DNA of 61,067 nucleotides, from IMG/VR virus record IMGVR_UViG_3300042907_000531, positions 1-61,067 of that record. One strand, written 5' to 3'. Made by a program: the position numbers and the translations under genes. The notes beneath the pieces were generated by a model. The model was not told the DNA's origin, did not search any database, and saw nothing but the letters and a program-made list of their open reading frames with translations. The stretch is from a virus. Positions 36,451 through 44,391 of this stretch are shown here, in pieces; positions within the stretch are counted from its first letter, which is position 1; every line of letters starts with the position of its first letter.

Positions 36451-36797
36451 TGCGTGTAATTGAGCATCATATGGTTCAGGCGTTCAAGAAATGTGTACAT
36501 GGTAATTTGTCGCGATATCGTACCGGTAATACTAGTGTATGGTGTGAAGGTACTAAAGTGTGTATATCTCTCCATGGTAACACCATCATAACACATGATA
36601 TTACATGTCCGAATGAATACTTCTTCGATACGTGCGGGTGGCACACTAGAACTACCTTTAGCCGTATGAATACCTTTGCTCATATTATGGGTATAGATGT
36701 TAGGTTCTATACCAACAAACATATCTCGTGTGTAAGGGATCGTGGACAAGACCATAAACTATTTGGTAGTTACTTATACAAAGGAAAGACACAATGA
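36450..36797 (+). CDS. Early protein with TCGWHTRTTFSRMN motif, unknown
   Basis: 115 residues. The central FFDTCGWHTRTTFSRMN segment resembles a motif (GW-x-T-x-TT-x-R-x-N) in small early-region proteins of many podoviruses, function unknown. Several Cys and His residues are spread through the chain (six Cys, nine His), so metal binding is possible. Linked by TAATG to the membrane peptide upstream and by ATGA to a 14-codon reading frame downstream. Confidence 0.6.
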   Translation: MRVIEHHMVQAFKKCVHGNLSRYRTGNTSVWCEGTKVCISLHGNTIITHDITCPNEYFFDTCGWHTRTTFSRMNTFAHIMGIDVRFYTNKHISCVRDRGQDHKLFGSYLYKGKTQ

Positions 36798-36838
36798 ATA
36801 CTGCTGTCTACACCATCATGGAGTCATCTATCCGATGA
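36794..36838 (+). CDS. 14-codon coupling peptide before lysin
   Basis: A 14-residue frame bridging two ATGA junctions: its start overlaps the stop of the 36450 gene and its stop overlaps the start of the lysozyme-like gene. It may serve only to carry ribosomes to the lysin start. No conserved sequence can be judged at this length. Confidence 0.35.
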   Translation: MNTAVYTIMESSIR

Positions 36839-37221
36839 TTACGTACATTGTTTCTTTGGCACTATGTGTGCCACCACCTAGTGGTACAGATGTGACCGGC
36901 TATCTGTCTGCTATTCGTCAAGTCGAAAGTAGTGGCAAGGATAATGCCGTGGGAGATAATGGCAAGGCTATTGGTCCATATCAAATTCATCGTGAGTATT
37001 GGGTAGACGCTACAACCTATGATCCATCTATTGGTGGGGTATATAAGGATTGTTTCAAGGAACCGTATGCACGCAAGATTGTGATCGCATATATGTCAAG
37101 GTATGCTCCAAACTGGAACCTATCAACTATCGCCGGTATTCATAACGGTGGTCCTAAGGGTCATGTTCGAAAGTCAACGCAAGTATATCGAAACAAAGTA
37201 ACAAAGGAATATAATGACTAA
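36835..37221 (+). CDS. i-type (invertebrate-type) lysozyme-like lysin with signal/anchor
   Basis: 128 residues. A hydrophobic N-terminus (MITYIVSLALC) could be a signal peptide or signal-anchor, followed by a lysozyme domain. Landmarks of the i-type (destabilase) family appear in order: a catalytic-type Glu in RQVESSG (Glu31), an Asp ten residues on (Asp41), GPYQIHREYWVDA (compare G-Y-F-QIKKPYWIDC in clam lysozyme), YMSRYAP, and IHNGGPKG. The many Cys of animal members are nearly all absent. It would cleave peptidoglycan glycan strands. Located in the early region, which is unusual for the main endolysin; a muralytic role at entry or in exclusion is possible. Confidence 0.7.
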   Translation: MITYIVSLALCVPPPSGTDVTGYLSAIRQVESSGKDNAVGDNGKAIGPYQIHREYWVDATTYDPSIGGVYKDCFKEPYARKIVIAYMSRYAPNWNLSTIAGIHNGGPKGHVRKSTQVYRNKVTKEYND

Positions 37222-37480
37222 GTATGTTGTGTCAATTGTTGTTTTCGTTGATGGGGACGTAAATATTCATGTGTTGCGTATCTGTGATACTCTTGAAGAC
37301 TGTCATAAGTGTATGGCGGATGTAGCAGATACCCTTAGACATCGTCACTTTGTTTGTCCTCTTGTCTGGGTTCCAAATGAGGATTTAAACTATAGTCTTT
37401 ATTATACGTCTAACAACGCATGTGTAGCCGAAACGTTGACTGATGCATGTGGTAGTGCTTCTATTCGCGAGGTAGAATAA
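37214..37480 (+). CDS. Early protein, paralogue A
   Basis: 88 residues starting TKYVVSIVVFVDG, with IHVLRI, a central C-P-LVWVP and a GSASIRE end. It aligns end to end, without obvious gaps and at equal length, with the 37772 gene, so the two arose by duplication. Unknown function. Overlaps the lysin by 8 bases. Confidence 0.6.
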   Translation: MTKYVVSIVVFVDGDVNIHVLRICDTLEDCHKCMADVADTLRHRHFVCPLVWVPNEDLNYSLYYTSNNACVAETLTDACGSASIREVE

Positions 37481-37782
37481 TGACTAAGTATACGATCTAT
37501 ATCCCAAAGTATATTTCTAATGATGTCGGAGAACCGTGTGTTCGTGCTGATGCTATTGTTGATAGCATTGTTGAGGAGATTGTAAATGAATGTGGTGGGG
37601 CAACTACTTATGACGGTAGTGGTTGGTGGAAGTGCGGGAATAAGGTTATCAATGATCCCGTAAAGGTATGTGTTGTTGTGTGTGCCGGTCCGTTTAACTA
37701 TGATCGTGTTCGCGCTTCAATTCAATTGCAACTAAATCAACGAAGTGTCTTTATCACGAAGGAGTCTTGTGATGTCATCTAA
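37480..37782 (+). CDS. Early protein, unknown
   Basis: 100 residues between two paralogues. It also begins TKY and is beta-rich at the ends (TKYTIYIPKYIS; VCVVVCAGPF), suggesting a ferredoxin-like alternation, and may be a more distant relative of them. Linked by TAATG upstream; overlaps the next start by 11 bases. Confidence 0.6.
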   Translation: MTKYTIYIPKYISNDVGEPCVRADAIVDSIVEEIVNECGGATTYDGSGWWKCGNKVINDPVKVCVVVCAGPFNYDRVRASIQLQLNQRSVFITKESCDVI

Positions 37783-38038
37783 GTTTGTTCTATCTGTTAT
37801 TGTAACTGTAAATGGTACAAAGCATATTCACGATCTTGCTATCCTTAAGTCTAGGGCAAATTGTATGGTATACTTGGAAGAGATTATTAAGGATATGGGC
37901 AAGAAGTATATTGGATGTAACCTTATCTGGGTTAATACGGTAACTAATAACTTCGAACTTCAAGAGCATGGTGGGTTCTATACCACTAAACTGTTGGAAA
38001 CATATGGATACGCTTATATTCTGGAGACTAATCTCTAA
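37772..38038 (+). CDS. Early protein, paralogue B
   Basis: 88 residues from ATG 37772, chosen for the GAAGGAGT site just upstream. Matches paralogue A at SSKFVLSVIVTVNG, IHDLAI, C-N-LIWV and GYAYILE. Linked by TAATG to the next gene. Function unknown. Confidence 0.6.
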   Translation: MSSKFVLSVIVTVNGTKHIHDLAILKSRANCMVYLEEIIKDMGKKYIGCNLIWVNTVTNNFELQEHGGFYTTKLLETYGYAYILETNL

Positions 38039-38217
38039 TGACTACTACATACGTGTCTGATACTCTTCGACTACTTGCGATGAGTGGTATTAAAACACGT
38101 GATGAATATGACTGGCTTCGTGATATCTCACAAACACTGTGGATAACTGAACTGGAATGTAGTATTATCGGTGAACTAATTCACGAGTATGTACAGGCAC
38201 TTCAACCCAATGGATAA
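38038..38217 (+). CDS. Early small protein, unknown
   Basis: 59 residues, mostly helical and acidic (SGIKTRDEYDWLRDISQTLW). Begins on a TAATG junction and overlaps the next gene by 8 bases. No family recognised; coupling at both ends is the main support. Confidence 0.55.
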   Translation: MTTTYVSDTLRLLAMSGIKTRDEYDWLRDISQTLWITELECSIIGELIHEYVQALQPNG

Positions 38218-38524
38218 CTACATGCAAACTGTAAAGATTCGGGATGTTTCTACAATACAGTCAAATAATATGAGTTTGGACTGTTCATTGGATATTAATG
38301 GAGAGTATTATGGGATGATGTTTCTTACTCTGCGCCGCTCGTTTCATTCTGCAGTTACTGTACGCACTGTAGTGTTTACAGTATATTCTTTAGGCTCCAA
38401 TGTTACAAAGTCTGAGGTGTCTGTAGATGCTGAAACATTTGACGATCTCTATCTCGCTGTAGTTAATCGTAATGTCACTGGTATTCTTTCTTACTTCAAG
38501 GATAAACACAATGTCAACCTTTAA
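38210..38524 (+). CDS. Early protein, unknown
   Basis: 104 residues from ATG 38210 (an inner ATG at 38222 is possible). Beta-rich with a C-terminal helix; segments NGEYYGMMFLTLRRSFH and AVTVRTVVFTVYSLG look like paired strands. No motif recognised. Overlaps both neighbours by 8-14 bases. Confidence 0.55.
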   Translation: MDNYMQTVKIRDVSTIQSNNMSLDCSLDINGEYYGMMFLTLRRSFHSAVTVRTVVFTVYSLGSNVTKSEVSVDAETFDDLYLAVVNRNVTGILSYFKDKHNVNL

Positions 38525-38732
38525 TATTGATCTTCTGATGCGTCGTCTTGATACAGACTATCCGACACAATACAATAATCAAGTGTTGCGTGATGCTGCT
38601 TCGTATATTCGCGAACTAATTGATGAGCGTGATTATGCTCGTAATGTTGTATGCTCACTCGAAATTAAGTCTGGTATCTCAAGTGATAAGAAACATGTTT
38701 ATAGTAATCATGGTTGGATGACTAATGTTTGA
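38511..38732 (+). CDS. Early small protein with LI-x-ER helix
   Basis: 73 residues from ATG 38511, with AAGGAT upstream. The helix LRDAASYIRELIDERDYA recurs in related form in the 39067 and 45878 genes, and the C-termini also share a spaced G-W motif. A small phage-specific family with a probable coiled-coil helix; function unknown. Confidence 0.55.
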   Translation: MSTFNIDLLMRRLDTDYPTQYNNQVLRDAASYIRELIDERDYARNVVCSLEIKSGISSDKKHVYSNHGWMTNV

Positions 38733-38943
38733 GTTTATTTATATTGAAACGATTCGAAACATTAAGAGTTGTGATAAGTGGCGTATTCCAGTAACCGGTA
38801 TGTCTCAGAAAGATGTTGATGATATTATTCAACAACTTAAAGATAATCCTGAAGAGTTGTGGGAGTTTGATCCAACATGGTTGGAAGAAATTCACACAGA
38901 AACTGATGCGATTGAAATTTCATCTATAGGAAAGCGTAAGTAA
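38725..38943 (+). CDS. Early acidic small protein, unknown
   Basis: 72 residues, acidic, helical middle (SQKDVDDIIQQLKDNPEELW) with FDPTW following. Overlaps the preceding gene by 8 bases. No family recognised. Confidence 0.55.
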   Translation: MFEFIYIETIRNIKSCDKWRIPVTGMSQKDVDDIIQQLKDNPEELWEFDPTWLEEIHTETDAIEISSIGKRK

Positions 38944-38945
38944 CT

Positions 38946-39074
38946 ATGCATACTATTATCTACGAAAATAATTGGTGGAATGTTTACTGCGGAACAGAAG
39001 TTGTAGATGGGTTTAATACTCTAGAAGATGCGGAGTTGTATATTCGGTATCTTAAAAAGGATAAAAATGGATAA
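38946..39074 (+). CDS. 42-residue early peptide
   Basis: 42 residues beginning HTIIYENNWWNVYCGTE, a short beta hairpin-like stretch, then a helix (LEDAELYIRYLKK). This Y-x-x-N-W-x-V form followed by F-x-T-L-EDAE is common in small phage host-interaction proteins. Overlaps the next gene by 8 bases. Confidence 0.5.
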   Translation: MHTIIYENNWWNVYCGTEVVDGFNTLEDAELYIRYLKKDKNG

Positions 39075-39237
39075 TGAATCTATTATCAGGTTGCTTATTC
39101 AAGAACGAGATGATGCACGTCGAATGGCTTGTTACTATCTTTCAGAACTTGTAGGTGAAGATAAGGTGTTGTCTTCTCCTGAAGATATTGCCGAAGAGTA
39201 TGGTTGGGATTGTTTTGATGGAGAAACAAATGCTTGA
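39067..39237 (+). CDS. Early small protein with LI-x-ER helix, second member
   Basis: 56 residues starting DNESIIRLLIQERDDARRMA, related to the helix of the 38511 gene, then ending AEEYGWDCF like the latter's NHGW end. It overlaps both neighbours by 8 bases. Probably a duplicated and shortened copy; function unknown. Confidence 0.55.
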   Translation: MDNESIIRLLIQERDDARRMACYYLSELVGEDKVLSSPEDIAEEYGWDCFDGETNA

Positions 39238-39418
39238 TGAAGATCGTAATGATTGGGATTGTGGTGATTGGGATTCTTTTATTGATGAGTATCACTGCAC
39301 AGACTATTGGATTGACACCGATTCGCTCATGGATTCAGGATGCTTTGAAGAAACTTTGCCTCAAGACGGTGATGAGAGTGATGATAACTCTGATGACGAT
39401 GAGGTGGAGTGTGGATAA
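39230..39418 (+). CDS. Very acidic 62-residue early protein (DNA-mimic candidate)
   Basis: 62 residues with 18 Asp and 7 Glu against one Arg and no Lys; the last 17 residues are nearly all acidic. It is the last gene before the RNA polymerase. T7 Ocr, also an early, highly acidic small protein, mimics DNA to block restriction enzymes; a similar role is plausible by charge and location alone. ATG 39230 overlaps the previous stop by 8 bases, as the other early genes do. Confidence 0.55.
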   Translation: MLDEDRNDWDCGDWDSFIDEYHCTDYWIDTDSLMDSGCFEETLPQDGDESDDNSDDDEVECG

Positions 39419-39423
39419 CTTGT

Positions 39424-39454
39424 ATACGAGCAGTCCCTGATTCCGGGCTAGGAA
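39424..39454 (+). promoter_or_regulatory. 31-nt module-boundary element, copy 2 (putative phage promoter)
   Basis: Same core as the copy at 34907 (17 of 17 bases identical in the first block, then six variable bases, then GCTAGGAA). It begins 5 bases after the acidic gene and ends about 50 bases before the RNA polymerase start. A TATAATT box follows about 16 bases downstream. It would place the polymerase gene under its own control if this is its promoter. Confidence 0.7.
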
Positions 39455-39502
39455 TCCAGCGTTTGGAATCCATATAATTAAACCAAACAGAAAGAATATA
39501 AA

Positions 39503-41899
39503 ATGAATAATCTCTGTTATGGTAAACAATGGATAGCAGAAAAGAATAAGAATAATAAACTTAATCTTAATGCGATTATTGAAGAGTCAATGGCTGATAA
39601 ATCTATTATGGATTATTGTGAGGAACGTAATCGTTCTCTTGGAATACCTGAAACAGATCTATGTCATGCTCTTGTTGGCTTGACAGAAGAAGCCATTGAA
39701 CAATACCTATCCGAACTTAAGAAGAGAAATCTTTCATGGATTACTCCAATCTATAAATTAGGATCACGAACTGTTGCTGCTCTTATTGTTTCTACCTATT
39801 TAGATTTCGTATTTGTTGATGGATCTTTACCAAAGATTCAATCAGTTATTAAACACATGCGAGTTAATCTAGAACTAGCAAGTACATTTCATCATACTAA
39901 GCAAAGTAATTCTGGTGCTTGGGTTATTGCATCACGTTCTCTTGGAAAGAGTTGGTCACGTAGACAGATGCAAGAGTTTATAAAGACTCACTCCTCTAAT
40001 ACTGACTGTCGAATACCTAAAAAAGATGGTGAAACTTTATGTATTCATCTTATTGATGTCTTAATTCGTATTGGGTTGTGTGAAGAACGCTATAGTTATG
40101 ATGATAAGGGTAATAGAACAACCTGGTTAATGCCAACTGATACGATCACAAAGAATTTAAATGCTGTACACGATGAACTCATGGCTATGGCAAAGATTAT
40201 CTATGCACCCATGATTGTTCCTCCGGTACGTCATACAACAACTGAGTGTGGTGGTACTCATTCACCACATCTTCGTAAGGGTATTGTATCATCCTCTTAT
40301 CTTTACTTTCAAGACGAAACATTTAAAACTAAGTATAGTGGATCTGAACCATCTGAAGAGTGTGTTACTGCTCTTAATAAACTAATGTCTACGGAGTGGT
40401 GTGTAAATCAACGTGTATTTTCTGTGATGAAAGATTTATTCGAAAATAATACACGTGTTGGTAATCTACCACCGTTTGAACCCGATCCAAAACTATTCTC
40501 AGATGATAATTCAGACAATTCTATACGAATTTCTTTATGGAAAGATTGGTTTCGTCGTCTTAACGATACAGTTAGAATGCATCTTAGGTTAAAGATTGCT
40601 AACGATATGATTGGTCACGGTTACTTCTATCATGGGTGGACGTTTGACTTTAGAGGTAGGGCTTATGCTCTATCCGATTTATTGTCACCACAGTCTGGTG
40701 ATCACGATAAATCACTACTAATGTTTGCGAATCCAATGAAGCAAACCACAAGTGGTAGGTATTGGTTAAAGATTCATGTTGCAAATCTATTTGATCAAGA
40801 TAAGTTATCTTTTGATCAGCGTATTGCTTGGGTTGATGCTAATATGGGAATGCTGACTGCTATTAATAAGTGTCCATATACATCCATAAAGTTCTGGTCA
40901 GATAATAAGCCAAAGAAAAACCAATCATTCCAACGATTGGCCGCTGTATTTGAGTTGTGTCGTACTGATGGAATGACTCAACTACCCATTGGTATGGATG
41001 GATCTTGTAATGGTATCCAACATTGGGCAGCAATTGCAAGAGATCCAGTCATTGGTGCTATGGTCAATCTTATTCCTTCTAATAAACCCGGTGATGCCTA
41101 TTCTGTTGTGGCTGAAGAGGTTACAATTAGTATGAATAAGTGTGTTGGTATTGATGATTGGGCTACAATTATGATGGCCTACTGGAATGGAAAAGTTAAT
41201 CGTAGCGTTGTTAAGAGAGCTGTTATGACAGATCCGTATGGTGTTACTAAGCGTGGTATTGTTGATGGATTAGTTAATGATGGCAACTTAGTGTTCATTG
41301 ATATTAAACAACGATATAAAGCAGCAAACTATCTAGCCGACCATATCATTAAAGCTATGGGTAATCTTCTAAAGATTCCAAATGCAGGTAAGATATGGCT
41401 TAAGAAGGTTACAGAGATTGCAGCAGACCTTGGTAAGCATCTTGCATGGACTACACAAACAGGTTTTCTTGTTCGGCATCGGTACTATCCATTAGTTACA
41501 CGATCAGTTGATATCTATACGTTAGTAAAACGTAGGCAAGTTTTGTTTGCTGAGTTTGATAAGTATTCTGTTCAACCACGCCGAGCAAAGAATGGTATCT
41601 CTCCAAATGTAATCCATTCTTTTGATGCTGCTCATATGATTAAGACAATTACCAACATGGCTAATTGTGGTATTGAAGATTTCTCCTTTATACATGATTC
41701 ATATGGCTGTCATGCTCCAATGGTAAGTGTAATGAGAACAATCACGCAAGAAGAGTTTGTAAAACTTCATAGTAGTAACTTACTAGAAGATCTAAAAAAT
41801 CAATTTGAAGAATACCTTGGAGTAAAACTTCCTGATGTACCCAAGACTGGTACATTAGATATTAATCAAGTCTTTGAAAGCGAGTACTTCTTTCATTGA
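39503..41899 (+). CDS. Single-subunit DNA-dependent RNA polymerase (T7-like)
   Basis: 798 residues (T7: 883). Catalytic landmarks are in order: DGSCNGIQHW with metal-binding Asp499; KRAVMTDPYG with Lys571 and Tyr579 (equivalents of T7 Lys631 and Tyr639, nucleotide binding and ribose selection); SPNVIHSFDAAHM; and HDSYG with Asp732 (equivalent of T7 Asp812). It transcribes the later phage genes from its own promoters. The start follows a boundary element. The insertion of Pro-Tyr-Gly in place of T7 Ala-Tyr-Gly is seen in several relatives. Confidence 0.95.
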   Translation: MNNLCYGKQWIAEKNKNNKLNLNAIIEESMADKSIMDYCEERNRSLGIPETDLCHALVGLTEEAIEQYLSELKKRNLSWITPIYKLGSRTVAALIVSTYLDFVFVDGSLPKIQSVIKHMRVNLELASTFHHTKQSNSGAWVIASRSLGKSWSRRQMQEFIKTHSSNTDCRIPKKDGETLCIHLIDVLIRIGLCEERYSYDDKGNRTTWLMPTDTITKNLNAVHDELMAMAKIIYAPMIVPPVRHTTTECGGTHSPHLRKGIVSSSYLYFQDETFKTKYSGSEPSEECVTALNKLMSTEWCVNQRVFSVMKDLFENNTRVGNLPPFEPDPKLFSDDNSDNSIRISLWKDWFRRLNDTVRMHLRLKIANDMIGHGYFYHGWTFDFRGRAYALSDLLSPQSGDHDKSLLMFANPMKQTTSGRYWLKIHVANLFDQDKLSFDQRIAWVDANMGMLTAINKCPYTSIKFWSDNKPKKNQSFQRLAAVFELCRTDGMTQLPIGMDGSCNGIQHWAAIARDPVIGAMVNLIPSNKPGDAYSVVAEEVTISMNKCVGIDDWATIMMAYWNGKVNRSVVKRAVMTDPYGVTKRGIVDGLVNDGNLVFIDIKQRYKAANYLADHIIKAMGNLLKIPNAGKIWLKKVTEIAADLGKHLAWTTQTGFLVRHRYYPLVTRSVDIYTLVKRRQVLFAEFDKYSVQPRRAKNGISPNVIHSFDAAHMIKTITNMANCGIEDFSFIHDSYGCHAPMVSVMRTITQEEFVKLHSSNLLEDLKNQFEEYLGVKLPDVPKTGTLDINQVFESEYFFH

Positions 41900-42123
41900 G
41901 TGTCCGTATTATTGATAGTGAAGGAACAATTGAAGAGGCTGTTAAAGAAGTATATAAGGCCATGGTAAATAAAGAGAGAGCTGAGATAACTCTTCAGTAT
42001 CTTTGCACAACTGACTTTATTCATACACAGTTTCTTAAATACTTAGCAAAATATATTGGCATAAAGAAGCCAAAGAAGGTAACACATGTCAAAATCGACA
42101 TCTTCATCGAAGAAAAAAGTTGA
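41896..42123 (+). CDS. Small helical protein, unknown
   Basis: 75 residues from a TTG start that overlaps the polymerase stop (TTGA). A helical, basic C-terminus (KYIGIKKPKKVTHVK). Overlaps the next gene by 38 bases. No family recognised; position directly behind the polymerase would suit a regulator such as T7 gp3.5-type modulators, but there is no motif support. Confidence 0.5.
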   Translation: MSVRIIDSEGTIEEAVKEVYKAMVNKERAEITLQYLCTTDFIHTQFLKYLAKYIGIKKPKKVTHVKIDIFIEEKS

Positions 42124-42304
42124 ACTTAACGGTAAGCATTATCGTTGGGGAGACTTGTATGACTCATGGAATGTACATCAACAGGCTCACTTTGATGGTA
42201 CTGGTATTGATGTAAACGCACCAATCCAACAACAAAATGGACAACCATTGCCATCTCTTTCGGAACAATGGAGAGAAGAATATAAAAATAGGAATCGTAA
42301 ATGA
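42086..42304 (+). CDS. Small hydrophilic protein, unknown
   Basis: 72 residues: a Ser/Lys-rich start, a central HYRWGDLYDSWNVHQQAHFD segment and a basic end. ATGA overlap with the phosphoesterase gene downstream. No family recognised. Confidence 0.55.
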   Translation: MSKSTSSSKKKVELNGKHYRWGDLYDSWNVHQQAHFDGTGIDVNAPIQQQNGQPLPSLSEQWREEYKNRNRK

Positions 42305-42960
42305 GTAGAGTATTAGTTATCGGAGATCTTCATTGCCCTGCTGTGCATCCACAGTATCTTGATTTTGTTCGCGATGTTAAGCGAAAGTATAGGACAGATA
42401 CTACGGTATTTATTGGAGATGTTGTAGATCATGCATCTATCTCATTTCATAAGAAGAATCCAGAACATCCTGCAGCTATGGATGAATTTAAGCAGGCAAC
42501 TGAATCACTACAGAAGTGGATCACTGCATTTCCTAAGGCTATTATTACTGTAGGTAATCACGATGAACGTGTTGCACGACTTGCCGCTGATGCTGGTATT
42601 CCTGGTCATTACTTGCAAGAATACTCTACTATATATCGAACAAAGAATTGGTCTTGGGTTCAGTCGTGTGAGCTAGATAGTGTCTACTATTATCACGGTG
42701 TCGGTGCCGGTAGTATGTATCCTGCAATTCATGCCGCAAAAATGCGACTGCAATCTGTTGTGATGGGACACTATCACAGTGTTGCTGGTATTAATTGGGT
42801 TGTTGGACCAACATCTAGAGTCTTTGGTATGAATGTTGGATCTGGTGTAGATCGTTTCCATCCCGCAATGCAGTATGGTTCAGCATATCTCAAGAAACCA
42901 ATTGTATCTTGTGCTGTTGTTATTAACGGTCATCCTTACTTGGAGTTGATGGATTTATGA
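42301..42960 (+). CDS. Calcineurin-like metallophosphoesterase
   Basis: 219 residues. All the metal-site motifs are present in order: GDLHCP near the N-terminus, GDVVDH, GNHDER and GHYHS. This fold hydrolyses phosphomono- or diesters with two metal ions. In phages it occurs as nuclease, nucleotide phosphatase or RNA-end-processing enzyme; which one applies cannot be read here. Coupled by ATGA to both neighbours in the DNA-metabolism operon. Confidence 0.85.
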   Translation: MSRVLVIGDLHCPAVHPQYLDFVRDVKRKYRTDTTVFIGDVVDHASISFHKKNPEHPAAMDEFKQATESLQKWITAFPKAIITVGNHDERVARLAADAGIPGHYLQEYSTIYRTKNWSWVQSCELDSVYYYHGVGAGSMYPAIHAAKMRLQSVVMGHYHSVAGINWVVGPTSRVFGMNVGSGVDRFHPAMQYGSAYLKKPIVSCAVVINGHPYLELMDL

Positions 42961-43403
42961 ATCTAACTCAGCTCAGGAAGAGAGCCAAATACTGGCAAGA
43001 TAAGCTTGGGCTGAAGCATTGGGCTATTAAAGTTGTATGGGCAAAATCTAGTGAATTAGATGATTCAGAAAATACAAAAGTCTATGGACTTAATACTTTC
43101 GATCCGAATCACATGACCTGTCTTATTCAAGTCCTTCACCCTAAAAATGCAGAGGCAACTTATAATGTAGAAGAAACACTTATACACGAGCTTTTGCATC
43201 TCTTTATGTTTCCGCTAGAATCGGCAGCGGGTTTTTCAATCAAGTCTCCTACCGATCAATGGGAGACAGCTATGGAACAGGCGATCAATCGTCTATCGGA
43301 GTTATTAAACAATGGAAGAACAGACTCAGAATCAAGTAATCGCAGCATCAGATCTTCGAGTATACATGATGGCAATGCAAACGGACATCAATCGAATCCG
43401 TGA
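42957..43403 (+). CDS. Small zinc-peptidase-like protein (HExxH)
   Basis: 148 residues. LIHELLHLFMFPLE carries the HExxH zinc motif in the second half, and the N-terminal YWQDKLGLKHWAIKV segment is typical of small phage SprT/ImmA-like metalloproteins. The C-terminal 35 residues are Ser/Asn-rich and overlap the next gene in another frame, so that tail is probably disordered. Substrate unknown. Confidence 0.65.
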   Translation: MNLTQLRKRAKYWQDKLGLKHWAIKVVWAKSSELDDSENTKVYGLNTFDPNHMTCLIQVLHPKNAEATYNVEETLIHELLHLFMFPLESAAGFSIKSPTDQWETAMEQAINRLSELLNNGRTDSESSNRSIRSSSIHDGNANGHQSNP

Positions 43404-43488
43404 CTTTGCCAATCAACTTAGTGAACAAGTGGGTAAGGTAATTGAGAACATTGATAGCTTGTCTAAGGAGACTGTAACTAATGGCTGA
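43312..43488 (+). CDS. 58-residue coiled-coil protein
   Basis: 58 residues, one long helix with heptad-like spacing (AMQTDINRIRDFANQLSEQV). It starts within the peptidase-like gene and ends 8 bases into the SSB-like gene, filling the space between them exactly. Possibly an accessory subunit of the SSB-like protein; no family recognised. Confidence 0.5.
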   Translation: MEEQTQNQVIAASDLRVYMMAMQTDINRIRDFANQLSEQVGKVIENIDSLSKETVTNG

Positions 43489-44026
43489 TCGCATCAAGAA
43501 TATTATTACATCAAATCTTCAAGTTAAGTGGAGTAATTTGCTCAAGCCGGATACTATGTTCGGAGATGCCTCCGCTAATCATAATATTACTGTAGTTCTT
43601 ACGCCGGATTTTGAACAACTTCTTATGAGTATTGCTAAGGATAACGGCGTTAAGAAGATTAACGGTCTATACGAAAAGGATGGAGTTACTACAGTAAAGT
43701 TTAAGAGTAAGTCTCATGTTGATAAGGGTGCATATCCATGTCAAGATGCTACTGGAAACTTCACTGATGTGGTTCCGTTTGGTGATGATGTTGTACGCCT
43801 TAAGTTGGCACCAGTAGTAGTCACTAAGGGTGCAAGTAAAACTATGTCTTTCTATCTTAATGGTGTACAAATTGTGCATAAGAATTCTACATCAGAGAAG
43901 AAGACAAACGGTTTTGCTCCGGTGGATGGAGGATTTGTTGGAACACGTGTTGAAGCACCAGTTATTAACAAGCCTATTGAGCAAGTAATTTCCAGCGGTA
44001 TTACAGACGATGAGATTCCATTCTAA
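43481..44026 (+). CDS. Single-stranded DNA-binding protein with SSB-type tip
   Basis: 181 residues. An N-terminal beta-rich body (HNITVVLTPDFEQLL, then VKFKSKS, then FLNGVQIVHK) of the OB-fold phage SSB type is followed by a flexible linker and the C-terminal tip ITDDEIPF, nearly the DDDIPF peptide with which bacterial SSB recruits partner proteins. T7 gp2.5 instead ends in an acidic-Phe tail. It occupies the gp2.5 position, just before the resolvase. Confidence 0.75.
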   Translation: MADRIKNIITSNLQVKWSNLLKPDTMFGDASANHNITVVLTPDFEQLLMSIAKDNGVKKINGLYEKDGVTTVKFKSKSHVDKGAYPCQDATGNFTDVVPFGDDVVRLKLAPVVVTKGASKTMSFYLNGVQIVHKNSTSEKKTNGFAPVDGGFVGTRVEAPVINKPIEQVISSGITDDEIPF

Positions 44027-44391
44027 TGAAGTGGAAGTTCCCAATCTCACCCGTTGCTGCATCTAGGCCACGGGTTAGTAAGTGGGGTAGTTATTACACA
44101 GGTACATATAAAGAGTTTAGAGAACAGGCTAGACCGATTATTACCGCTGTACTAGACGGTCTAAGTCCTACTGACAAAGACTTAAAGGTATATGTAAAAC
44201 TCTGTGTAGAAAAACCTAAGTCAACTAAACTTGACTACCCTAGACCTGATATTGATAACTATTTAAAGTCAATTTTTGATTTAATGAATGGACATTTGTG
44301 GGTGGATGATAGACAAATTGTCTATGTTCAAGCTACAAAGGAATGGTCTAAGAGTTCTGGATACTTTATAGTGGAGATTGAATATGATTGA
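44026..44391 (+). CDS. RusA-like Holliday junction resolvase
   Basis: 121 residues, the RusA family length. RPRVSKWG at the N-terminus and PRPDIDNYLKSIFDLMN followed by WVDDRQI hold the conserved Asp residues (PDIDN, DD) of the metal site. It resolves four-way junctions during replication and packaging, taking the place of T7 endonuclease I (gene 3), which also follows the SSB gene. Confidence 0.88.
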   Translation: MKWKFPISPVAASRPRVSKWGSYYTGTYKEFREQARPIITAVLDGLSPTDKDLKVYVKLCVEKPKSTKLDYPRPDIDNYLKSIFDLMNGHLWVDDRQIVYVQATKEWSKSSGYFIVEIEYD

